A stretch of DNA of 64,000 nt, from assembly GCA_002162925.1 (NCBI GenBank), contig MABC01000054.1:1-64000 (forward strand), in the 5' to 3' direction. Each line of letters starts with the position of its first letter. The first letter of the stretch is position 1. Under the pieces are notes generated by a model that worked only from the letters and a program-made list of their open reading frames with translations, was not told the origin of the DNA and made no database searches. Shown here in pieces: positions 57,725-64,000 of the stretch. Made by a program: the position numbers and the translations under genes. Source of the stretch: Thalassotalea sp. 42_200_T64. GTDB taxonomy: Bacteria > Pseudomonadota > Gammaproteobacteria > Enterobacterales > Alteromonadaceae.

Positions 57725-60349
57725 TTAAAATAACTCTTCTTCAGCCGTTACTTCTTCGCTTTCTAAGATTTCTTCAATATTGTCAACACTTACCCATTCT
57801 TTTGGCGCTGTACCTTGAATGAAATACTCAAAGCGAGAGCTTCGGTCAGTTTTATTGGTGCGTTTCCCGGTTAGCTTGTCGATCCGAATTGAGACTATAT
57901 TTTCCGGTTGTTCAAACGCTTCATAGGGGTATCGGTTTAACGCCACTTGCATAAATTTAATCCATGACGGCTGCGCGGCATTGGCACCGGCCTCGCCGCC
58001 AGCTGTTTGATTACGGCCTAAATTACCGTTTGCCACAGTACGCCCCAAGTTGCGGGCTGGATCATCAAAACCAATCCAGGAACTGGCCGCTACCCTTCGG
58101 CTGAAACCACTAAACCAGGCATCTTTTGATTGGTTGGTAGTGCCGGTTTTGCCGGCTAAATCGCGACGGTTAAGCGTTTTAGCTCGCCAACCAGTGCCAC
58201 TCCAGCCAGTGCCTTTTGACCAGTCACCACCACCCCCCCAAATGACACTATTCATCGCTTCGGTGACCAGGAAGGCATTTTCTCGGCTGATAATTCTTGG
58301 TGCTATTGCCTGGGTGATTAGCTCAACATCAACATCCTCAATCGATTCAAAGCTGTTGGCGTATTCTTCTTTTGCCAGTTCACACTGATAACAGGCCATT
58401 TGCGGTTGGGCTTGATAAATTACTTCACCATTAGAGTCTTCAATCCGTTCGATAATATATGGCTCTACCAAATATCCTTGATTGGCAAAAGCAGAAAATC
58501 CGGTGACGACTTGCAGCGGCGTCATCGACGCTGAGCCCAATGCTAAAGATTCATTTTTTGGTAGCTCTTGGCTATTGAAGCCAAATTTCGCTAAATGGCG
58601 GATCAGGTTTTTTAACTTAATGCCCCGTAACAGTCGCACCGACATTACATTTTTCGATTTTGCTAAACCTGTTCGTACGCGTAGTGGTCCTTCATATACT
58701 GCGGGGGAATTTTTTGGACGCCAGGCAAAGCCAGAACGCCTATCCCATTGGTTAATCGGAGCATCATTAACAATAGACGCTAAGGTATAGCCATTAGCGA
58801 GTGCGGCGGAATAAACAAAAGGTTTAATATTTGAACCCACTTGGCGATTGGCCTGGGTAATACGATTAAACTGGCTTTGTTTAAAACTATAGCCGCCGAC
58901 ACTGGCTAATATAGCGCCAGAGTCTGGTGATATTGCTACTAAGCCTCCTGATACATCAGGTAGTTGGCTTAAGCGAAAAATATTATCTTCTGCCGCTTTT
59001 ACGTAAATGAGAGCACCCACAGTTATGATTTCATTGGCATATTTTGGTGCCCTACCTTGTGATTTGTCATTAACATAGGCGCGTGCCCATGACATTCCCT
59101 GCCAATCAATAATGGCTAATTTACCACTTTTCAATAAAATTTCAGCCTGTTGCTCAGCCACTTTGGTAATAATTGCCGGCAATAATTCATTATATAAGGG
59201 CACTTTTGTTAATATTTTAACTAGCTCTTCTTGCTCAGGTTGTTCCGTGCTGACCTTTGTTATTTGCTCTTTATACTGTTCAAATCGGTTGTCATTCAAC
59301 CTAAGTTCAGCCCTGTTTGTTAACAACTCTTTGTCGCTGTCAGATAGCCACAAGTGCTTTATTGCACCACGGTAGCCATGTCTTTCGTCATAGGCGTAAA
59401 TATTCCCTAATATCGCTGCAGTTGCTGCTTGTTGTAGTTCAGATTTTACCGTAGTGTAAACTTTTAAGCCCTTAGTGTAAGCCACTTCAGTGCCATACAT
59501 TGCTAGCGCTTTTTTATTCGCCATTTCGGCGACATAAGGGGCATCAAGCTCGATATCAACACCATGTCGTTTGGTACGTATGTCTTCATTGTTGGCTTGT
59601 TGGTATTCTTGTTCAGTAATATAGCCACTGACTAGCATTCGTTGTAAAACGGTAGTGCGACGAAATTTAGCTCGGTCAGGATTACTGATCGGATTGTATG
59701 TGCTTGGTGCTTTTGGCAAGCCGGCAATCACGGCAATTTCCGCTAACGTCAATTGTTTTAATTCTTTGCCATAATAAACCTGTGCGGCAGCGCCAACACC
59801 AAATGCACGGTGGCTTAATTCAATTTTGTTTAAATATAATTCTAAAATCTCATCTTTGCTTAACAGGCTTTCCATGTGTAAGGAGATAAAAATTTCCCGA
59901 ATTTTTCTGACATAGGTTTGTTCTCGGGTTAAAAAGAAATTTCGTGCAGTTTGCATAGTGATGGTACTGGCACCACCCGCATCGTTGCCAGTAATTTGAC
60001 CGATAATGGCGCGGGTCATGCCGATAGGATCAACGCCAAAGTGCTGGTAGAATCGATTGTCTTCAGTGGCCAAAACGGCATTGATCAACTGCTTAGGAAT
60101 GTCTTCAAGTTTTGCCGGAATTCGCCTTTTGGTACCGAATTGTGAAATCAATTCACCATCAACACTATAGATTTGCATAGGTATTTGTAATTGCACATCT
60201 TTTAATATTTCTACGCTGGGCAGCTCGCTACGCATACTTAGGTAAAGACCGCCGATAACCAGGCTTAATAAAAGGCCTGCTAAAAGGGATAATTGCATGA
60301 AACGCTTGAAAATTTTCACTAAAGATATTACCAATAACAAAGAATACAT
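57725..60349 (-). CDS. mrcA: Penicillin-binding protein 1A
   Basis: PBP1A is the bifunctional glycosyltransferase/transpeptidase that builds peptidoglycan. The 874-residue protein has an N-terminal membrane helix, glycosyltransferase motifs EDNRFYQHFGVDP, GGASTITMQTARN and EILELYLNKI, an OB-like insert, and transpeptidase motifs SNIK (active Ser in GSNIKPFVYS), SKN (KSKNVMSVRLL) and KTGT (LAGKTGTTNQSKDAWF). A GTG at 60319 is an alternative start giving a shorter cytosolic tail. It is divergent from pilM, the common gammaproteobacterial arrangement. Confidence 0.96.
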   Translation of the reverse strand: MYSLLLVISLVKIFKRFMQLSLLAGLLLSLVIGGLYLSMRSELPSVEILKDVQLQIPMQIYSVDGELISQFGTKRRIPAKLEDIPKQLINAVLATEDNRFYQHFGVDPIGMTRAIIGQITGNDAGGASTITMQTARNFFLTREQTYVRKIREIFISLHMESLLSKDEILELYLNKIELSHRAFGVGAAAQVYYGKELKQLTLAEIAVIAGLPKAPSTYNPISNPDRAKFRRTTVLQRMLVSGYITEQEYQQANNEDIRTKRHGVDIELDAPYVAEMANKKALAMYGTEVAYTKGLKVYTTVKSELQQAATAAILGNIYAYDERHGYRGAIKHLWLSDSDKELLTNRAELRLNDNRFEQYKEQITKVSTEQPEQEELVKILTKVPLYNELLPAIITKVAEQQAEILLKSGKLAIIDWQGMSWARAYVNDKSQGRAPKYANEIITVGALIYVKAAEDNIFRLSQLPDVSGGLVAISPDSGAILASVGGYSFKQSQFNRITQANRQVGSNIKPFVYSAALANGYTLASIVNDAPINQWDRRSGFAWRPKNSPAVYEGPLRVRTGLAKSKNVMSVRLLRGIKLKNLIRHLAKFGFNSQELPKNESLALGSASMTPLQVVTGFSAFANQGYLVEPYIIERIEDSNGEVIYQAQPQMACYQCELAKEEYANSFESIEDVDVELITQAIAPRIISRENAFLVTEAMNSVIWGGGGDWSKGTGWSGTGWRAKTLNRRDLAGKTGTTNQSKDAWFSGFSRRVAASSWIGFDDPARNLGRTVANGNLGRNQTAGGEAGANAAQPSWIKFMQVALNRYPYEAFEQPENIVSIRIDKLTGKRTNKTDRSSRFEYFIQGTAPKEWVSVDNIEEILESEEVTAEEELF

Positions 60350-60454
60350 TAATTATATGACTAGTATATAGAGATAATTAGTGTAATAAATGGTTTTTTG
60401 TCTATATTATGTCTATATTAAAAAAATAATAAATAATAATAAACACAGGAAGTT

Positions 60455-61534
60455 ATGCTCAGTCGATTTTTCAACAAAAATGTATCTTTAATGGTCGGGA
60501 TTGATATTGGTTCACACTCGGTTAAAGCTGTGCTTATTAGTGAAGATAAAAGCGGATATCAGCTCGATGCATTTTCTGTAGAACCTATGCCCAAGGGCGC
60601 GATTGTTGATCGTAAAATACAGGACGTTGAAGCGATAGGTGCCGTTATTCGCAAAGTTCGCAAGCAAGTTCTGTCTTCTGTTCAACAAGCCGCCGTAGCC
60701 GTTTCTGGTTCAACCGTGATCACCAAAATCATCTATATGGATGTATCTTTAAATGATGCCGAATTGGCCAGCCAAATTGAAATTGAAGCGGACAGTTTAA
60801 TACCATACCCGCTTGATGAAGTTAGCCTGGATTTTGAAAAGCTTGATGTCAATGATGCTGACCCCAGTAAGGTTAACGTATTACTTTCTGCAGTGAGAAC
60901 CGAAACGATAGAAGCCAGAGTTGCGGCGTTAGATGTTGGTGGCTTTCATACGAAAGTAGTGGATGTTGAATCCTACGCGTTAAGCCGGGCATCTGAACTG
61001 TGTATGCCAATGCTTCCTGATGATGCCAAAGACAAGGTCGTGGCGTTTATCGATCTTGGTGCCACCATGACCTTATTCACGGTAAACGAAGGTAATAATT
61101 CGATCTACACCCGTGATCAACTCTTTGGCTCTGAACAATACACCCGTTCTATTGTTTCTTATTACAATAAATCTTACGAAGATGCCGAAAATGAAAAATT
61201 ATCCGGCGATTTGCCACCGACTTATACTTTCGAAGTACTGGCACCCTTTCAAACGACCCTGATTCAACAAATTCGCCGTGCGATACAAATGTATTTAACC
61301 TTCAGTGGTAAAGATAAACTCGATTATCTGGTCATTTCTGGTGGTACCGCGGCGCTGGAAAATATTCAAGAGCTATTATCGGCAGAGCTGGGCATACACA
61401 CCATAATTGCAAATCCATTCAATAATATGGTGCTCGGTGAGCAAGTGGATGAAGATGCTTTAGCACTGGTTGCGCCACAGTTGATGGTAGCATCAGGCTT
61501 GGCAATAAGGAGTTTTTCACCATGCCACATATAA
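60455..61534 (+). CDS. pilM: Type IV pilus assembly protein PilM
   Basis: PilM is the cytosolic actin-like ATPase that anchors the alignment complex by binding the PilN N-terminus. The 359-residue protein has the phosphate-1 motif LMVGIDIGSHSVKAVLI, IEIEADSLIPYPLDEVSLDF, and AFIDLGATMTLFTV, with the adenosine loop VISGGTAALENI. AGGAAG precedes the ATG. It overlaps pilN by 13 bp. Two tandem TGTCTATATTA copies (60399-60420) lie in the promoter region. Confidence 0.95.
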   Translation: MLSRFFNKNVSLMVGIDIGSHSVKAVLISEDKSGYQLDAFSVEPMPKGAIVDRKIQDVEAIGAVIRKVRKQVLSSVQQAAVAVSGSTVITKIIYMDVSLNDAELASQIEIEADSLIPYPLDEVSLDFEKLDVNDADPSKVNVLLSAVRTETIEARVAALDVGGFHTKVVDVESYALSRASELCMPMLPDDAKDKVVAFIDLGATMTLFTVNEGNNSIYTRDQLFGSEQYTRSIVSYYNKSYEDAENEKLSGDLPPTYTFEVLAPFQTTLIQQIRRAIQMYLTFSGKDKLDYLVISGGTAALENIQELLSAELGIHTIIANPFNNMVLGEQVDEDALALVAPQLMVASGLAIRSFSPCHI

Positions 61535-62097
61535 ATCTACTGCCTTGGCGTGAAGAAGCGCAACGCTTAAGGCAGCAGCAGTTTTTCTCAATATTAACAT
61601 TTTTAGCCTTGATGAGTTTTTTGGTAGTGTTTTTAATTAGCCAATATTATCAGGCAAGAGTTGATGGTCAGCGAGCACGTAATCAATTTTTAACCAACGA
61701 GATTAAAGTTCTAGATGCGCGGATTGTTGAAATTGATAGCCTTGAACAAAAGAAAAAAAACTTAATCCAACGAATGACGTTAATTGATCAATTGCAAAAA
61801 AGTCGTAACGTTGGTACCCAAGTACTCGATGAAATTGCAAAAATAGTTCCATCCGGGGTTTACATTATTAAACTTGAAAAACGCGGTAATCTGTTGTTAT
61901 TGCAAGGTAAGAGTGAATCCAATAATCATCTTGCCAATATGATCCGAGAAATACAAAGTTCCACTTTACTCGCCGATGCCGAGCTTCAATCGATTATTAG
62001 TTCCGGAGAATCGAGTAAGTTATTAAGCGATTTCAAGATGAGTTTACGCATTCAAGGTTTATTGGATGACGATCAAATTAATAACGCAGGAGGTTAA
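61522..62097 (+). CDS. pilN: Type IV pilus assembly protein PilN
   Basis: PilN is a bitopic inner-membrane protein. The 191-residue sequence begins MPHINLLPWREEAQRLRQQQF, where the INLLPWR motif binds PilM. A transmembrane helix (ILTFLALMSFLVVFLI) follows, then a periplasmic coiled coil and a ferredoxin-like domain. It overlaps pilM and is followed by pilO after 2 bp. Confidence 0.95.
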   Translation: MPHINLLPWREEAQRLRQQQFFSILTFLALMSFLVVFLISQYYQARVDGQRARNQFLTNEIKVLDARIVEIDSLEQKKKNLIQRMTLIDQLQKSRNVGTQVLDEIAKIVPSGVYIIKLEKRGNLLLLQGKSESNNHLANMIREIQSSTLLADAELQSIISSGESSKLLSDFKMSLRIQGLLDDDQINNAGG

Positions 62098-62099
62098 TC

Positions 62100-62693
62100 A
62101 TGGATTTAGATCTTTCCCAATTTGATAACCTGGATCTGAATAATATAGGTCAATGGCCAAAACTGGCGAAAATATTACTCGCGATGGTGCTGGTGGCTTT
62201 CGTTTCTTATTTTATTTACTACTTATTAGTGAGTGATAAAATTACCGAGCTGGAGCGTGAAATAACACAAGAAACAAAGTTAAAAAATGATTATCAAGCG
62301 AAATACTTCGTTGCCGCAAACCTGGAGCTATTTCGCGAACAAATGGAAGAGGCGGAAGAGATATTTGCCAAGCAAGTAAAACGTTTGCCAGAAAGCCATG
62401 AAACTCCTGGTTTATTGGATGATATCACTTTTGTTGGTACCACCTCGCGCCTAGATTTTGTTAAGTTGAATTGGCAGCCAGAGATACATCAAGAATTTTA
62501 TGTAGAATTACCGATTGAAGTGCAAGTTACCGGTGCTTATCATGATTTTGGCGAATTTGTTAGTAAGATATCGGGTTTGCCGCGTATTGTTACCTTACAT
62601 GATTTCTCCATCGTCGGTAATGCGAGTGGTTTTGAGAATTCATTAACCTTAACCTTGCAGGCAAAAACATACAAATACAGGGAGAGTAAGTAA
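62100..62693 (+). CDS. pilO: Type IV pilus assembly protein PilO
   Basis: PilO pairs with PilN in the periplasm. The 197-residue protein has a membrane helix (ILLAMVLVAFVSYFIYYLLV, about 24-43), then a coiled coil (ELEREITQETKLKNDYQAKY) and a C-terminal ferredoxin-like domain including VTGAYHDFGEFVSKISGLPRIVTLHDF. Its stop overlaps the pilP start (TAATG). Confidence 0.95.
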   Translation: MDLDLSQFDNLDLNNIGQWPKLAKILLAMVLVAFVSYFIYYLLVSDKITELEREITQETKLKNDYQAKYFVAANLELFREQMEEAEEIFAKQVKRLPESHETPGLLDDITFVGTTSRLDFVKLNWQPEIHQEFYVELPIEVQVTGAYHDFGEFVSKISGLPRIVTLHDFSIVGNASGFENSLTLTLQAKTYKYRESK

Positions 62694-63217
62694 TGCGTTA
62701 TTTATCGTTACTTTCGGTCTTATTACTCACCGCATGTTTTGACGATTTAACCGATCTGCACGCGCACATAGATAAGGTTAAAGAGTCTACCTCAAATAAA
62801 ATTAAGCCGATACCACTGCTTGGCGATTTTAATCATTTTGATTATTCGGCGTTTGCTTTGCGCAGTCCGTTTGTGGCACCGAAACCGGAAGCAATCCAAG
62901 AAAAGATGCAACAAATGTCTGATTGTTTGCACCCTGATCCTCGACGGCGTAAACAACCGCTGGAGAAGTATGCTTTAGAAAGCTTAGATATGCGTGGCAC
63001 CTTAGGGGAAGAAGGCATCATTTGGGCTCTGGTAGAAGCTGCTGATGACACTTTGCACAGAGTCTCTATCGGTAGTTATCTGGGTTTGTATAATGGTCGT
63101 ATCACCACTGTCGGCCAGGAAGAAATAATCATAGTTGAATTAATCCCTGATGGCGCTGGCTGTTGGGTAGAACGAGAAACAACCGTATCAATGGTTGAAC
63201 CGGGCCAAGAGGGGTAA
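62693..63217 (+). CDS. pilP: Type IV pilus lipoprotein PilP
   Basis: PilP is an inner-membrane lipoprotein linking PilN/PilO to the PilQ secretin. The 174-residue protein has a lipobox LLTAC with acylated Cys at about residue 15, a Pro-rich flexible stretch (RSPFVAPKPEA), and the C-terminal beta-sandwich (YALESLDMRGTLGEEGIIWALVEA). The N-terminal region contacts PilN/PilO in other species. Confidence 0.93.
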   Translation: MRYLSLLSVLLLTACFDDLTDLHAHIDKVKESTSNKIKPIPLLGDFNHFDYSAFALRSPFVAPKPEAIQEKMQQMSDCLHPDPRRRKQPLEKYALESLDMRGTLGEEGIIWALVEAADDTLHRVSIGSYLGLYNGRITTVGQEEIIIVELIPDGAGCWVERETTVSMVEPGQEG

Positions 63218-63225
63218 GGGAATTC

Positions 63226-64000
63226 ATGTTTCATATCACAAAAATAATAAAGTTACCTTTCAGGATGAAACAAGGCATGCTAACTGCCGTGTTATCCTTG
63301 CTCATGTTGTCACTGCCATTTAGCAGTTTTGCTCAAGGTAAACTCAACGATATCTATTACAACACGCTGATCGCCGATGAAATTGAATTTACTTTTGGTT
63401 TTGAACAAGCACTCAACGCCGAGCCTGTAGTGAAAACGTTTACCGACCCTGCCCGTATTGAAATCCTCTTTGATGCCGCTGGGTTTGTCGCCCCTTTAGC
63501 CGATACTCAGGTGAATCATGCCGGTATTAAATATATCGATGTGCAACAACTGGCGGGTAAAATTAAAGCGACGATTTTCCTCGAAGAACTGAAATTATAT
63601 CAGGCGAAAATTATTGAAGGTAAGTTCGTATTATTATTAAATAGTTTGTCGACGTTTGATAAAAATGACCCGCAAGCAGATATCGCCAGTGAATTTATCA
63701 ATAATATCCAAGCCATTGATTTTAGAAAAGGCGAAGCCGAAACGGGGCAAGTATTAGTATTTTTAGACGATAGTATGTCGGCAGTCGATGTAAAAGACAG
63801 ACTCGGCAAAATTCAAATTGAATTCCATAATACCGAGATTATGGAAGAACTCTTATACAAGCTGGACGTGACTGATTTTGGCACCATAGTTACCAGTATT
63901 GAAACGTTTAAAGAAGGCAATAATGCGCGCTTGGAGATTGGCACCAGTAAACCATTTTCTTTTGAGCATAATCAAATTGACAATATCTTTTCTTTAACGG
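63226..64000 (+). CDS. pilQ: Type IV pilus secretin PilQ, N-terminal part (cut by window end)
   Basis: An ATG at 63226, 8 bp after the pilP stop, opens a frame that runs off the window after 258 codons. It is absent from the ORF track because no stop is reached. It has a signal peptide (MLTAVLSLLMLSLPFSSFAQG) and an AMIN-domain-like region (YYNTLIADEIEFTFGFEQAL, RIEILFDAAGFVAP). A second AMIN-like segment begins near the end. The secretin pore domain lies beyond the window. Position after pilP supports PilQ. Confidence 0.9.
   Translation, partial: MFHITKIIKLPFRMKQGMLTAVLSLLMLSLPFSSFAQGKLNDIYYNTLIADEIEFTFGFEQALNAEPVVKTFTDPARIEILFDAAGFVAPLADTQVNHAGIKYIDVQQLAGKIKATIFLEELKLYQAKIIEGKFVLLLNSLSTFDKNDPQADIASEFINNIQAIDFRKGEAETGQVLVFLDDSMSAVDVKDRLGKIQIEFHNTEIMEELLYKLDVTDFGTIVTSIETFKEGNNARLEIGTSKPFSFEHNQIDNIFSLT

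Overview
The window looks like chromosomal DNA of a marine gammaproteobacterium of the order Alteromonadales, most like Colwelliaceae (Thalassotalea/Colwellia). The reasons are the E. coli-like neighbourhoods (gor-prlC-rsmJ; queG/nnr-tsaE-amiB-mutL-miaA-hfq-hflX-hflK-hflC-purA; metJ/metBLF; argE/argCBFGH; mrcA/pilMNOPQ), the ArgH fused to an acetyltransferase, the short malic enzyme without a phosphotransacetylase domain, the moderate AT richness and the ATACCAATTT-type palindromes between genes. This placement is inference; no rRNA gene is present.

Region 1-8.0 kb: the start of a probable transposase gene, two near-identical small-RNA-like units (promoter with a palindromic operator, about 93-95 nt transcript, strong terminator) just downstream of polA, then polA, a 575-bp gap with two perfect DnaA boxes, gor and prlC.

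Region 8.0-18.5 kb: two minor-pilin operons on the minus strand lie between prlC and rsmJ, which are neighbours in E. coli. The first is the canonical fimT-pilV-pilW-pilX-pilY1-pilE set. The second (chimeric pilin, fimT-like, pilV-like, pilW-like, beta-helix-like pilX-like) is flanked by direct repeats of about 390 bp carrying the fimT leader and promoter region, with an IS256-type relic at one junction. One pilin gene at this boundary encodes two prepilin leaders in one frame.

Region 18.5-26.8 kb: a DNA glycosylase and rsmJ, then the most unusual island. A six-helix membrane protein and a dioxygenase/ATP-grasp fusion on the plus strand converge on a tight minus-strand operon: a Tat-exported protein with an Asp-rich tract and Cys residues, a PqqD-like chaperone, an HprK-related kinase and a nucleotidyltransferase. 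The kinase/PqqD/nucleotidyltransferase set matches what NCBI family names call the HPr-rel-A system, whose function I do not know to be established.

Region 26.8-44 kb: a NYN nuclease, a peroxiredoxin, a frameshifted ferritin, a flavoprotein, queG divergent from nnr, and the long plus-strand housekeeping run to purA and a malic enzyme. Mosaic dispersed repeats fill the gaps after hflC, purA and the malic enzyme gene.

Region 44-57 kb: metJ faces metB-metL-metF across MetJ operators. argE faces argC-argB-argF-argG-argH(A) across tandem ARG boxes, and a 265-bp MITE-like element lies between argB and argF. Region 57-64 kb: an outer-membrane beta-barrel protein, PBP1A, and the pilMNOPQ operon, with pilQ cut by the window end. 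With the minor pilins at 8-18 kb, this supplies the type IV pilus alignment complex and pilus-tip parts.
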